Positions 33,738 to 42,576 of a stretch of 64,000 bases of DNA are shown in pieces. Under the pieces are notes generated by a model, which did no database searches, was not told the origin of the DNA, and saw only the letters and a program-made list of their open reading frames with translations. How positions within the stretch are numbered: position 1 is the stretch's first letter; each line of letters begins with the position of its first letter. Source of the DNA: Rhizobium sp. NLR16a (GTDB lineage: Bacteria > Pseudomonadota > Alphaproteobacteria > Rhizobiales > Rhizobiaceae); the NCBI RefSeq assembly GCF_017948245.1, contig NZ_CP072867.1, positions 1 through 64,000 of the forward strand, written 5' to 3'. A program made the position numbers and the translations under genes.

Positions 33738-34970
33738 TTATCCTTTCGTCCAGCGCCATTGCGTTACCGGCATCGCCGGCCGCCAGCCGCTCATGCTGCC
33801 GAGCGGCGCAGCGCGCGATATTTCGATCCGCGTGAGGGAGCCGCCGCGTTTGCCATGTTGGGAGATCAATAACGCTTCCATGTCAAGCGTCACGGCATTG
33901 GCGACAAGCCGCCCTCCCCGCTTCAGCGCGGCGGCGGCAATGTCGATGACATCGGCTTCGCTGCCGCCGCCGCCGAGGAAGATCGCATCCGGTTCTGGCA
34001 GGCCTCGCAGCGCATCGGGCGCTGAACCCTCGACGACGGCGAGATGCGGCACGCCGAAGGCGGATGCGTTGCGGGCAATCCGCGCCGCCCGCTCCGGCGA
34101 TTGCTCGACGGCGATCGTCTTCAGGCTGGGATCGGCCAGCATCCATTCGATGCCGATCGATCCCGAGCCGGCGCCGACATCCCAGAGCAGTTCGCCATGA
34201 CGTGGCGCAAGCGCCGAAAGCGTCATCGCCCGGATCTCCCGTTTGGTGATCTGGCCGTCGTGCTCGAACAGATCATCCTCGAGACCTGCGGCAAAAGGCA
34301 GGATGCGAGCCCGCTCCCCTGCCGCAATCTCGAGCGCGCAGACGTTCAGGGGATCGATGTCAGCGAGATCGAAATCCGCCGCCACGACGCATCTCTGTCG
34401 TTCCCGCGCACCGCCCAAGGCTTCGAGCACGGTAAGTCTCGACTGCCCGAAGCCGATGGTGACAAGCAGGGCAGCGAGCTCGCGGGGTCCTTTCTCATCA
34501 GAGGTCAGAGCAATGATGCGCCGCCCGGGGTGCAGATGCGGTCGGACCAGGTCGAGCGGCCGTCCGTGCAACGAGATTGTCGTCACGTCCTGCTGCGGCC
34601 AGCCGAGCCGGGAGGCGGCAAGGCTGAAGGCCGAAGGCGCGGGAATGACACGCATCTCTTCGGCCGCGACACGGCGGCAGAGGGTTGCGCCGACGCCATA
34701 GAGAAACGGATCGCCGGAGGCGAGCACGACGACAGGCGTGCCGCGCCTTTCAAGGACGGCGTCGACCGAGCGCTCGAAGGGGCTCTGCCAGGCAAGCATT
34801 TCGCCGGATATCAGGGATGCGGCAAGCGCATGGTGCCGCGTTCCGCCAAATACGGCGGGTGCAGTGGCGATCAGCCTCTTGGCCTCCTCGCCCAGGGCGG
34901 CTGGACCATCTTCGCCGATGCCGATAATAGTCAGCCAGCGCTTGTTGCAAGTGGAAAAGACATCAGACAT
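33738..34970 (-). CDS. cobL: Precorrin-6Y C5,15-methyltransferase (decarboxylating)
   Basis: A 410-residue two-domain enzyme. The N-terminal methylase half ([35 protein letters not shown]) and the C-terminal CobT/CbiT-like half ([33 protein letters not shown]) are both present. It methylates C-5 and C-15 and decarboxylates the acetate chain. The start is [12 protein letters not shown] at 34970; an ATG at 34985 with a GAGGA site 5 bp upstream is a strong alternative. Either way it overlaps the divergent cobK start. Confidence 0.92.
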   Translation of the reverse strand: MSDVFSTCNKRWLTIIGIGEDGPAALGEEAKRLIATAPAVFGGTRHHALAASLISGEMLAWQSPFERSVDAVLERRGTPVVVLASGDPFLYGVGATLCRRVAAEEMRVIPAPSAFSLAASRLGWPQQDVTTISLHGRPLDLVRPHLHPGRRIIALTSDEKGPRELAALLVTIGFGQSRLTVLEALGGARERQRCVVAADFDLADIDPLNVCALEIAAGERARILPFAAGLEDDLFEHDGQITKREIRAMTLSALAPRHGELLWDVGAGSGSIGIEWMLADPSLKTIAVEQSPERAARIARNASAFGVPHLAVVEGSAPDALRGLPEPDAIFLGGGGSEADVIDIAAAALKRGGRLVANAVTLDMEALLISQHGKRGGSLTRIEISRAAPLGSMSGWRPAMPVTQWRWTKG

Positions 34971-35739
34971 GGGAAGACTTCGCATCCTGATCCTCGGTGG
35001 CACCGGCGAGGCGCGCCTGCTCGCCAAAGCGCTTGCGGCGCGTGATGATTGCGATGTTCTGCTGTCGCTCGCCGGACGTACCGAGAAACCGGCCGTTCAG
35101 CCTGTTCAGGTCCGTATCGGTGGTTTCGGCGGCGCCATGGCACTGGCTGATTTTCTGAAAGCCGGCAGCTACGGGCTGCTGATCGACGCCACGCACCCTT
35201 TCGCCGAGCGAATTTCCAAAAATGCCGCGGTCGCGGCCGAGACCGCCGCTGTCGCTGCAATCGCTCTGCGCCGCCCCGAATGGCAGCGCTTGCCGGGCGA
35301 TCGCTGGCGGGAAATACAGAGCATCCCGGCGGCCATCGAGGCGCTCGGCCAATCCCCCCGCCATGTCTTCCTGGCGACGGGCCGGCAGGGTGCTCACCAC
35401 GCAGAAGCGGCGCCGCAACATCACTATCTCATCCGCAGCGTCGACCCCGTCGAACGGCCGCTTAGGCTTGCGAATGCCGAATATATCCTCGATCGCGGCC
35501 CGTTCACGCTGGAAAGCGAATGCACTTTGCTGAGGCAGCATCATATCGATGTCATCATTGCCAAGAACAGCGGCGGCACGGCCACCTATGCAAAGATCGA
35601 GTCGGCGCGGCTGCTCGGCATCGAAGTGATGATGGTGGCGCGCGCGCCGACGCCGATGGTCGCATCGGTCGAAACCGTCGAGGCGGCGCTTGCGGCGATC
35701 GATCACCTCTTCCCCCCCGCCATGAAACGTGGCGTGTAG
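34969..35739 (+). CDS. cobK: Precorrin-6A reductase
   Basis: A 256-residue NADPH-dependent reductase. LRILILGGTGEARLLAKALA at the N-terminus is the cofactor motif; IDATHPFAERISKNA near residue 70, RPEWQRLPGDRW and AKNSGGTATYAKIESARLL near 200 are family signatures. It reduces precorrin-6A to 6B. It is the only cob gene here on the plus strand, sharing bases of its start codon with cobL and overlapping the 3' end of cobJ by 37 bp. The ribosome-binding sequence is weak (GTGGAAAAG, rather distant). Confidence 0.92.
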   Translation: MGRLRILILGGTGEARLLAKALAARDDCDVLLSLAGRTEKPAVQPVQVRIGGFGGAMALADFLKAGSYGLLIDATHPFAERISKNAAVAAETAAVAAIALRRPEWQRLPGDRWREIQSIPAAIEALGQSPRHVFLATGRQGAHHAEAAPQHHYLIRSVDPVERPLRLANAEYILDRGPFTLESECTLLRQHHIDVIIAKNSGGTATYAKIESARLLGIEVMMVARAPTPMVASVETVEAALAAIDHLFPPAMKRGV

Positions 35740-36467
35740 ATCAGGTCCGGCTTGCCGGGGCGCGTGACGATCCGCGTTTCGGCGGAGCCGATGATGATGC
35801 AGGTCGCCATATCGGCGATCAATGCATCCGCTTGCGATAGCGGCTGCACCGCAATGCGCTCGTTTGCCCGCCCGGCCGCGCGCCCGAAAATCACGGGGGT
35901 TGTTGCCGGCAGATGGTGGCGCAGCAGCTTGAAAGCCTCACCGAGTTGCCACGGCCGCGACCGGCTGATCGGATTATAGAGCGCGATGACGAAGCCTGCC
36001 TTTGCCGCCAATGCAAGCCTGTTTTCTATGACATTCCAAGGCTTTAGGTTATCTGATAACGATATTGCGCAGAAGTCGTGACCCAGCGGCGCCCCGGCTC
36101 TTGCGGCCACCGCCAGCATCGCCGTGACGCCGGGCAGAACGGTGAGATCGACGGCGCGCCACGCCGCCGGCCCATTCTCGATCGCCTCGCAGACGGCAGC
36201 GGCCATGGCGAAGACACCGGGATCGCCGCCGGAGACAATGCAGACGTTGGCGCCATCCGCTGCCATGGAAAGCGCCGCCCCTGCCCTGTCGAGTTCCTCG
36301 CGATTGTCCGACGCATGCCGCAGCTGATCGGAGCGGAGCTGCAGCCGGTCGAGATAAGGTCCGTAGCCGAAGAAATCCGTCGCCGCCTCGACGACCGCCA
36401 GCGCTTCCGGCGTCATCTGCTCGGGATTGCCGGGACCGGTGCCGATGACGAAAAGCCTGCCACTCAT
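35703..36467 (-). CDS. cobJ: Precorrin-3B C17-methyltransferase
   Basis: A 254-residue methylase. LFVIGTGPGNPEQMTPEALA at the N-terminus, VCIVSGGDPGVFAMAAAVCE near residue 75, DLTVLPGVTAMLAVAARAGA near 107 and FVIALYNPISRSRP near 158 match CobJ/CbiH. It methylates C-17 with ring contraction. It overlaps cobI by 4 bp upstream, and its 3' end overlaps the convergent cobK. Confidence 0.93.
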   Translation of the reverse strand: MSGRLFVIGTGPGNPEQMTPEALAVVEAATDFFGYGPYLDRLQLRSDQLRHASDNREELDRAGAALSMAADGANVCIVSGGDPGVFAMAAAVCEAIENGPAAWRAVDLTVLPGVTAMLAVAARAGAPLGHDFCAISLSDNLKPWNVIENRLALAAKAGFVIALYNPISRSRPWQLGEAFKLLRHHLPATTPVIFGRAAGRANERIAVQPLSQADALIADMATCIIIGSAETRIVTRPGKPDLIYTPRFMAGGKR

Positions 36468-37192
36468 CGGCTGCCCTCCCAGCCCGGCACCAGCACGAGC
36501 GAGAAGTAGGGCGCATCGCCGTCGTTCCTGTCGGCAAGCTTTTCCATCGCCGCATTCGACATGGTGCCGCGCTCGACATAGAGGGCGTCCGCAAGCCGGC
36601 CGGCTGCCGAAAGCGCCCGGCGTATTTTCGGCAGATTGCGACCGACCTTCATGATGACGGCGGCTTGCGTATCGGCGAGCCGGCGCGTCAGCTCTGCCTC
36701 GGCCATTGTACCGGGCAGTACGGACAGCACGTCGTCCCCCTGGACGATCGCCATGCCGGCCAGCGACCAGCAGCCCGACATGGCGCTGATGCCGGGGATC
36801 ACTTCGGTGGGGTAGTGCTTGGAGAGCCGGACATGCAAGTGCATGTAGGAGCCGTAGAAGAGCGGGTCGCCTTCGCTGAGAACAGCGACGGTCCGCCCGG
36901 CCTCGAGGTGCCCGGCGATGTCTCTTGCAGACCGGTCGTAAAACTCGGTGATCAGGCTTTGGTAGCGTTCGTCACCTTTGTCGATCTCAGTGGTGACGGG
37001 ATAGTAGAGTGGCAGCAGAGTGACCCAAGGTTTCAGCAGCGGCTCGACGATCGCCTTGCCGTTACCGCCCCTGCCCTGCTTGGCAAAGTAAGCGATGACA
37101 TCAGCGCGTTCGATGGCGCGCACGGCCTTGAGGGTCAGAAGCTCCGGGTCGCCGGGACCCGTGCCGACGCCGATGAGACGGGGTGTCGTCAT
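36464..37192 (-). CDS. cobI: Precorrin-2 C20-methyltransferase
   Basis: A 242-residue SAM methylase with LIGVGTGPGDPELLTLKAVR at the N-terminus, VAVLSEGDPLFYGSYMHLHV near residue 103 and EVIPGISAMSGCWSLAGM near 130. It methylates C-20 of precorrin-2, the first dedicated methylation of the aerobic route. Four-base overlaps with cobH before it and cobJ after it indicate translational coupling in one operon. Confidence 0.94.
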   Translation of the reverse strand: MTTPRLIGVGTGPGDPELLTLKAVRAIERADVIAYFAKQGRGGNGKAIVEPLLKPWVTLLPLYYPVTTEIDKGDERYQSLITEFYDRSARDIAGHLEAGRTVAVLSEGDPLFYGSYMHLHVRLSKHYPTEVIPGISAMSGCWSLAGMAIVQGDDVLSVLPGTMAEAELTRRLADTQAAVIMKVGRNLPKIRRALSAAGRLADALYVERGTMSNAAMEKLADRNDGDAPYFSLVLVPGWEGSR

Positions 37193-37821
37193 AGGCCCGG
37201 CCTCGCCAGCGCATTAATGGCGGCAGCCGTCATGGCGCTGCCGCCGAGCCGGCCGCGCACGATGGCGAAGGGGACGCCATAGGAATTTTCCGCCAGCGCA
37301 TCCTTCGATTCCGCCGCGCCGACAAAGCCGACCGGCATGCCGAGGATCGCAGCCGGTTTCGGCGCGCCGTCGCGTAGGAGTTCGAGAAGATGGAAAAGCG
37401 CCGTCGGGGCATTGCCAATGGCGACAATGCTCCCGCCGAGCCTTTCGAGCCAGAGATGCATGGCGGCGGCCGAGCGTGTATTGCCGATCTCGCGTGCGAG
37501 CTCCGGCGTTGCGGGATCGCGCAGTGTGCAGACCACCTCGTTCAGCGCCGGCAGCCGTGCTCGCGTGACGCCGTGCGATACCATTTCCGCATCGCAGAAG
37601 ATCGGTGCGCCGGTCCTGAGTGCGTCGCGCGCGGTGCTGACGAAATCTGTGGAAAAGACGAAATGCTTCGCCGCTTCCACGAGCCCGCAGGCATGGATCA
37701 TGCGAACGGCGATTTCAGCCTCGTCTTCGGTGAAACGCGAAAGATCGGCCTCGGCGCGGATGATCGCAAACGAACGCTCGTAGATCGCGTCGCCACTGCG
37801 GATATAATCGTAGTCTGGCAT
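37189..37821 (-). CDS. cobH: Precorrin-8X methylmutase
   Basis: A 210-residue CobH/CbiC. YIRSGDAIYERSFAIIRAEA at the N-terminus, GAPIFCDAEMVSHGV near residue 90 (His at the active site), AIGNAPTALFHLLELL near 137 and ILGMPVGFVGAAESKDAL near 159 are diagnostic. It moves the methyl group from C-11 to C-12, forming hydrogenobyrinate. It starts 2 bp after cobG and overlaps cobI. Confidence 0.95.
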   Translation of the reverse strand: MPDYDYIRSGDAIYERSFAIIRAEADLSRFTEDEAEIAVRMIHACGLVEAAKHFVFSTDFVSTARDALRTGAPIFCDAEMVSHGVTRARLPALNEVVCTLRDPATPELAREIGNTRSAAAMHLWLERLGGSIVAIGNAPTALFHLLELLRDGAPKPAAILGMPVGFVGAAESKDALAENSYGVPFAIVRGRLGGSAMTAAAINALARPGL

Positions 37822-37823
37822 TC

Positions 37824-39221
37824 CTATTCCTGTCGCGGCGCCTTCGAAACGCTGGTTGCGCCAAGCCGTGTAAGGCAGGCGGCGGCCGATTCGCCAGCGC
37901 CCCTGTTGTCTTCGATGGACCGGGCGAGCCTCTCTATAGCGAAATCGATCCGACCGCCAGCGATCCGTTCATCCGGCAGATCTGAAGCAAGGCCGTTGAG
38001 GATGAGGCCGAAACCATCCGCCGATCCGGTCAGTGTCAGCGCCGGCCCGGCGCGGGCGCAGCCTTTCGAACAGCCGGAGAGATGGATCGTCAGAGATCCG
38101 TCGAAGAGAACGGGTGCTGCGGCCATAAGGCGGCGCGCCAGGGCTTTCGTCTCGTAAAAAGCGGAGCCGCAGGCGCCGGCGCCGGCGCAGGCAGCGACAT
38201 ATTCGCTTTTCTCGCCGGGTTGCACGGTAAAGCCATGGTTGCTCGCGGTGATCAGCAGAGCCGGCGCCGCATCTGCCGGAAAGCCGATGAAAAAGAAGCC
38301 GCGGCCGGGCGCAAGTCTGATGGCTGTTGCGCCGTCAGCTTTGGCGTCGTCGAGCAGGGCGGTCAGATCGGACGCGCTCATCTGGCCGAATTCCGACCGC
38401 ACGCCAAGCACGTGTTTTCCGTTCTTCAGCCGGTGCAAGCCGGAAAGCGGCGTCTGTTCTTGGTGGGACGGATGAAATCGGATGGCGTCCATAGCGGGAA
38501 AGCGCGCCCGCAGAAGGGCCGGATCGATATCCCTTGCCCGCTTGCTCTGCCCGACCGCCAGAAGATCGAGAATCTCGCCAACGGCTGATATCGCCGCCTC
38601 CGCAGGCCCCATTGCGACGGGTGTTGCCGTCTCGCCGTCGCCGTTGATCGCCACGAGCCATTGTGCGGCGGGCTGTGCGACGATACGGATATCGGCCGAG
38701 AGCGCCGATAAACCGAACGCTCCGCCGCCGTCGATGATGAGCGAGAGTTTCGGCGCGAGCCGCGGCGAGGCGAGTAGTCCTACGAGCTTGCTGCGCAATG
38801 TCCTTTCCAGCGCTGCCGGATCGCCCGTTTCCTCGGGATCGATGCCGTGCAGCGGCGATACTTCGATTGCCGGACCGTCCGGCACGGCGATCCCGGCGGC
38901 ATCGATATCGGCGGCGAGACGCTTCACGGTCTCAGCCCGCAATCCGCGGATCTGCAGGTTGCCGCGCGCGGTGATTTCCACGATGCCGTTTCCATGCTCC
39001 GCGGCCGAGCGGGCAAGGGCTGAGAATTGCGATAGCGTCAAGGCGCCGCCGGCAGGACGCAGCCGTACGAGCAAACCATCGCCGGTCGGCATGGGTGCGG
39101 CAAGGGCCGGGCAGGCGCCGCGTGGGCGTGGCTTCGCCGGCGGTCGATCATCGAGATCCGCCTCGCCTGTCCTGTCGATTGTCTTGGCGGCCTTCGTGCC
39201 CATTCTCAATCCTCTGATCAT
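37824..39221 (-). CDS. cobG: Precorrin-3B synthase
   Basis: A 465-residue oxygen-dependent enzyme of the nitrite/sulfite reductase fold. The ferredoxin-like half repeat LVRLRPAGGALTLSQFSALA near residue 51 and a [4Fe-4S] set CAGAGACGS near 346 plus SGCSKGC near 383 are visible. CobG hydroxylates precorrin-3A and marks the aerobic (oxygen-using) pathway. A later ATG at 39203 is an alternative start. It sits between cobF and cobH in the leftward operon. Confidence 0.92.
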   Translation of the reverse strand: MIRGLRMGTKAAKTIDRTGEADLDDRPPAKPRPRGACPALAAPMPTGDGLLVRLRPAGGALTLSQFSALARSAAEHGNGIVEITARGNLQIRGLRAETVKRLAADIDAAGIAVPDGPAIEVSPLHGIDPEETGDPAALERTLRSKLVGLLASPRLAPKLSLIIDGGGAFGLSALSADIRIVAQPAAQWLVAINGDGETATPVAMGPAEAAISAVGEILDLLAVGQSKRARDIDPALLRARFPAMDAIRFHPSHQEQTPLSGLHRLKNGKHVLGVRSEFGQMSASDLTALLDDAKADGATAIRLAPGRGFFFIGFPADAAPALLITASNHGFTVQPGEKSEYVAACAGAGACGSAFYETKALARRLMAAAPVLFDGSLTIHLSGCSKGCARAGPALTLTGSADGFGLILNGLASDLPDERIAGGRIDFAIERLARSIEDNRGAGESAAACLTRLGATSVSKAPRQE

Positions 39222-39266
39222 CTCTTACATGATCGCGGCCGGTGCGGCAAAACCTGATGGCGACGG

Positions 39267-40031
39267 CTATTCCTCGAACTCGCGTCCCTTGCGCAGCAGA
39301 TATATGTCCATGATCCAGCCGTGCCGCTGTCTTGCCTCTATCCGCAGCGCCTGAATATCGGCCGCGATGTCTGCGAGCCGTCCCGATCGGATAATCTCGT
39401 CCCCTGTCCCGAGATAGGCGCCCCAGAAGATCTCGGCGTCGGCATCGTCGATCTTCGCGAAAGTCTGTTCGCCATCGAGCATGACGACCGTGCTGCCGCC
39501 CCGAAGTCCATCCCGCGCCAGCCGCCGCCCGGTGGTAATCTCGACCGGCTGGCCGATGAGGTTGAGCGGAATTTTGTGGCTGGCCGCTAAGGCCTGGATG
39601 CTGGTGATGCCGGGAACGACGCTGAAGTCGAAATCAATGCTGTTTGTTTGGCGCACGCGTTCAATGATGCGGATGGTGCTGTCGTAAAGGCTGGGATCAC
39701 CCCAGACGAGAAAGGCGCCGGTGGCGCTGTCCGGCAGGCCAGAGATCAACTCTCCATAGATATTGGCGATCTCGCCGTGCCAGGCATCGACACTTTGTTT
39801 GTAGGTCCTGTCTGCGGTCTGCCTTTGCGGCACCTCGAATTCCGCGATCCGGATATCCGGCCGGGTGACATAGCGCTCGCAGATCTCCCGCCGGATCTCG
39901 GCGAGCTCTTCCTTGCCGGTGCCCTTGAGCGGCAGGAAGATCACCTCGGCGGCGTTCATCGCCTTGACCGCCTGTATGGTGACGTGCTCCGGATTGCCCG
40001 TGCCGATTCCGATGATAGTGATATGTTTCAA
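39267..40031 (-). CDS. cobF: Precorrin-6A synthase (deacetylating)
   Basis: A 254-residue methylase whose likely start is the TTG at 40031 (then KHITIIGIGTGNPEHVTIQA), with CGGGGAA 7 bp upstream; the longer frame to 40115 would run over the parS palindrome. LVWGDPSLYDSTIRIIERVR near residue 110 and FDFSVVPGITSIQALAA near 134 are typical. It methylates C-1 with loss of acetate, giving precorrin-6A. It is first in the leftward cob operon and divergent from repA. Confidence 0.88.
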   Translation of the reverse strand: MKHITIIGIGTGNPEHVTIQAVKAMNAAEVIFLPLKGTGKEELAEIRREICERYVTRPDIRIAEFEVPQRQTADRTYKQSVDAWHGEIANIYGELISGLPDSATGAFLVWGDPSLYDSTIRIIERVRQTNSIDFDFSVVPGITSIQALAASHKIPLNLIGQPVEITTGRRLARDGLRGGSTVVMLDGEQTFAKIDDADAEIFWGAYLGTGDEIIRSGRLADIAADIQALRIEARQRHGWIMDIYLLRKGREFEE

Positions 40032-40098
40032 GCGGATGTTCCCCGTGAGTCCAGGCGGTCTTGCCGAAAAACTGGGCCGGTCGCAAGGGCAGGGCAGG

Positions 40099-40118
40099 GA
40101 GTTGGCCGCGGCCAACTC
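40099..40118. repeat. parS-type centromere site, copy 1
   Basis: A 20-bp perfect palindrome with the 16-bp core GTTGGCCGCGGCCAAC, which fits the repABC parS pattern GTTNNNNGCNNNNAAC. It lies about 115-135 bp upstream of repA, before the cobF start. RepB should bind it for partition. The same core recurs inside repB. Confidence 0.8.
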
Positions 40119-40173
40119 GGCCCGCCACGACGGCTAGACCCCTATTGTTGCCGTAAATCCCGAATCGTGTCAC

Positions 40174-40220
40174 TTTCGATACGCTTTTTGACGCTATGTT
40201 GACAGAAAAGCGCATCGAAA
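40174..40220. promoter_or_regulatory. Long inverted repeat in front of repA, probable RepA operator
   Basis: TTTCGATACGCTTTT (40174-40188) and AAAAGCGCATCGAAA (40206-40220) are complementary at 14 of 15 positions, 17 bp apart. A TTGACA lies in the centre. The right arm ends 4-13 bp before the candidate repA starts. RepA proteins of repABC units repress their own operon, so this is the natural operator. Confidence 0.6.
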
Positions 40221-40233
40221 AGGATTGGGTGTT

Positions 40234-41430
40234 TTGGACAACATTAGCGTATCGACGACAGACGTGCGGATCGAGCGGCATGCGAGCCAGCTTTCGCGGC
40301 AACTGAAGCTCCTCCGCGACAAGCTGTTTCCGCCGCTTGCGCAGAAGACGCTGCGCACGTTCTCTTCCGGCGAAGCCGCGCAGATGATCGGTGTTTCCGA
40401 CGGTTATCTTCGTCAGCTTTCGCTGGACGGCAAGGGGCCGCAGCCGGAACTTTCGTCGAATGGTCGACGCTCCTATACGCTCGGTCAGATCAATGAATTG
40501 CGCCATTATATGGCGAACCTCAAGCCGAAGGACGCGCTGAGCTACCTCCCGTGGCGTCGCCCCGGCGAAAAGTTGCAGACGGTCGCAGTCACCAATTTCA
40601 AGGGCGGTTCGGCCAAGACGACGACGACGCTTTATCTGGCGCAATATCTGGCGCTGGAGGGTTACCGGGTGCTGGCAATCGATCTTGACCCGCAAGCCTC
40701 GCTCTCCTCCATGCTGGGCGTTCAGCCGGAATTCGATCTTTCCGACGGCGATACGCTTTACGGCGCCATCCGCTACGATGCGGCTCGCAAGCCGCTGAAG
40801 GAGATCGTCCGCAAGACCTATTTCGACGGACTCGATCTGGTGCCCGGCAATCTCGAGCTGATGGAGTTCGAGCATGAGACGCCGCGGGCGCTCAATGATC
40901 GCCAGAAGCCGGCCGAGCTGTTTTTCCGTCGCGTTGGCGTCGCTATTGCCGAGGTCGAGGCCGATTATGACGTGGTGGTGATCGACTGCCCGCCGCAGCT
41001 CGGCTACCTCACCCTCGGCGCCGTTTGCGCCGCCACGTCGCTGCTCATCACCATCCACCCGCAGATGGTCGATGTCGCCTCCATGTCGCAGTTCCTGTTG
41101 ATGACCTCGGATCTTCTCTCTGTGGTTCGCAGGGCCGGCGGCGACCTGCAGCACGACTTCATCAAATATGTCGTCACCCGCCACGAACCCTTCGATGCGC
41201 CGCAGTCGCAGATCGTTGCGCTGCTGCGCAGCCTGTTCGGCGACGACGTGCTGACGGCAACCATCCTCAAATCGACGGCAATCGCCGATGCCGGGCTGAC
41301 AAAGCAGACGCTTTACGAAATCGAGAAGGGGCAGGTGCGCCGCTCAACGTATGACCGGGCGCTGGAATCGGTCAATGCTGCCAATGGCGAGGTTCTTGCC
41401 GGCATTCACAAAGCCTGGGGCCGCACATGA
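40234..41430 (+). CDS. repA: Plasmid partition ATPase RepA (ParA family)
   Basis: A 398-residue ParA-type ATPase. An N-terminal HTH (TFSSGEAAQMIGVSDGYLRQ near residue 45) precedes the deviant Walker A FKGGSAKTTTTLYLAQYLAL near 124, DLDPQAS near 149 and VVVIDCPPQLGYLTLGAV near 247. It drives segregation with RepB and represses the operon. The probable start is TTG at 40234 with AAGGA 9 bp upstream; TTG at 40225 is in the same frame. It overlaps repB by 4 bp. Confidence 0.93.
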   Translation: MDNISVSTTDVRIERHASQLSRQLKLLRDKLFPPLAQKTLRTFSSGEAAQMIGVSDGYLRQLSLDGKGPQPELSSNGRRSYTLGQINELRHYMANLKPKDALSYLPWRRPGEKLQTVAVTNFKGGSAKTTTTLYLAQYLALEGYRVLAIDLDPQASLSSMLGVQPEFDLSDGDTLYGAIRYDAARKPLKEIVRKTYFDGLDLVPGNLELMEFEHETPRALNDRQKPAELFFRRVGVAIAEVEADYDVVVIDCPPQLGYLTLGAVCAATSLLITIHPQMVDVASMSQFLLMTSDLLSVVRRAGGDLQHDFIKYVVTRHEPFDAPQSQIVALLRSLFGDDVLTATILKSTAIADAGLTKQTLYEIEKGQVRRSTYDRALESVNAANGEVLAGIHKAWGRT

Positions 41431-42422
41431 GCAGACGCGACCGCCTGAAAGGTCTTTTCGACGATACGGCGCAGGAGTTGGCCGCGGCCAACTACGAGGA
41501 GCCTTCTTCGCGCGGATCGGCCGGTCCGGTTCGGACAATGGCGCTGACCCTTGGCCGCATGGAGGAAGAGAGCAGGGCGATGCAGGAGGCTTTGCTCTCC
41601 GGCGAGCGCATCGTCGAACTCGATCCCGATCTGATCGATTCTTCCTTCGTCCGCGACCGCCTTGCCGACCAGCCGCTCGATTTCGAGGACGAGCTGGTGC
41701 AGTCGATTGCCGATAATGGCCAGGAAGTGCCGATCCTTGTTCGGCGCCATCCTGAAGACGGCGAGCGTTACCAAATTGCCTACGGCCATCGCCGCCTGCA
41801 GGCCGTCAAACTGCTCGGCCGCAAAGTGCAGGCGATCGTCCGTCAGCTCGACGATACCGATGTCGTCATTGCACAGGGCATTGAGAATTCGGCGCGCCGG
41901 AACCTTTCCTATATCGAACGCGCCGTCTTCGCTCTCAATCTCGAGCTCAAGGGCTTTGAGCGTCCCGTCATCATGAAGGCGCTGTCCACTGACAAGACGG
42001 AGCTATCGAAGCTGTTGTCGGTCGCCAAGGCCATTCCGGCCGAAATCATCAGGTTGGTGGGGGACGCGCCTGGTATCGGACGGCGCAAGTGGATGGCGCT
42101 TGCCCAGGACTGGAATGGGACGACGGCGGCGCGGCTTGCAAAGCTAATCGACTCGGAAGGGTTCAGGGCGCAGGAGAGCGACCGCCGATTCGAGCTTCTG
42201 GTCGCCGAGCTTGCCAGGAAAGAGGCCAAGCCCGTGCCAACCGAATATGACTGGATGCCGAAGAGCGGCGGCAAGATTGCCGGCCGAATCAGGAGCGCCG
42301 GCAATTCCTTCACGATCGCGTTGAAAACAGGCGATGCGCCGGATTTCGGCGCTTACATTTCACGCCGTCTCGATGAGCTTTACGAAGCCTATCAGGCCGG
42401 CAAGTTGCAAGCAGGAGAGTAG
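41427..42422 (+). CDS. repB: Plasmid partition protein RepB (ParB family)
   Basis: A 331-residue ParB-like protein. The N-terminal RepA-interaction tip MSRRDRLKGLF is followed by the ParB/Srx core (ELVQSIADNGQEVPILVRRH near residue 89; IAYGHRRLQAVKLLG near 114; AQGIENSARRNLSYIERA near 149) and an HTH (MKALSTDKTELSKLLSVAKA). It binds parS and couples the replicon to RepA. Unusually, a copy of the 16-bp parS core lies in its own codons 17-22. It overlaps repA by ATGA. Confidence 0.93.
   Translation: MSRRDRLKGLFDDTAQELAAANYEEPSSRGSAGPVRTMALTLGRMEEESRAMQEALLSGERIVELDPDLIDSSFVRDRLADQPLDFEDELVQSIADNGQEVPILVRRHPEDGERYQIAYGHRRLQAVKLLGRKVQAIVRQLDDTDVVIAQGIENSARRNLSYIERAVFALNLELKGFERPVIMKALSTDKTELSKLLSVAKAIPAEIIRLVGDAPGIGRRKWMALAQDWNGTTAARLAKLIDSEGFRAQESDRRFELLVAELARKEAKPVPTEYDWMPKSGGKIAGRIRSAGNSFTIALKTGDAPDFGAYISRRLDELYEAYQAGKLQAGE
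41477..41492. repeat. parS-type centromere site, copy 2, inside repB
   Basis: GTTGGCCGCGGCCAAC, identical to the core upstream of repA, lies 50 bp into repB and encodes part of ELAAANY. The same 16-base palindrome occurring twice in this module, once under coding constraint, supports a functional centromere. Confidence 0.78.
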
Positions 42423-42429
42423 ACCGCAA

Positions 42430-42482
42430 AAGAAAAAAGCCTCCGAACGTTGCCGCCGCGGAAGCCTTTCTCATATCTGGAC
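42430..42482 (-). ncRNA. Counter-transcribed antisense RNA controlling repC
   Basis: The 145-bp repB-repC gap carries, on the minus strand, TTGACA (plus coordinates 42512-42517), 17 bp, GATTCT (42489-42494), then about 13 bases and the stem AAAGGCTTCCG/CGGAGGCTTTT (42459-42469 and 42435-42445) followed by a T-rich tail. As RNA this stem pairs over 11 bp with two G-U pairs. On the opposite strand these become mismatches, so the minus strand is the functional one. Size (about 53 nt) and position match the repABC incompatibility RNA. Confidence 0.85.
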
Positions 42483-42576
42483 AATCTGAGAATCGCACTT
42501 CCTCGAATCAGTGTCAAGCATCTTCGGCATCCTTTTGGGTGGTAGATTTCTTTTGCCTTGAAAAAAGGTGAGGGAC

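Noticed and set aside
40099..40118. 20-bp palindrome as a transcription terminator
   Set aside because: No T-run follows on either strand, and the identical core recurs inside repB, as expected for parS.
39900..40230. Cobalamin riboswitch upstream of cobF
   Set aside because: I looked for the B12-box pattern in the cobF-repA gap and upstream of cobL/cobK and saw none; the gap is explained by parS and the repA operator.
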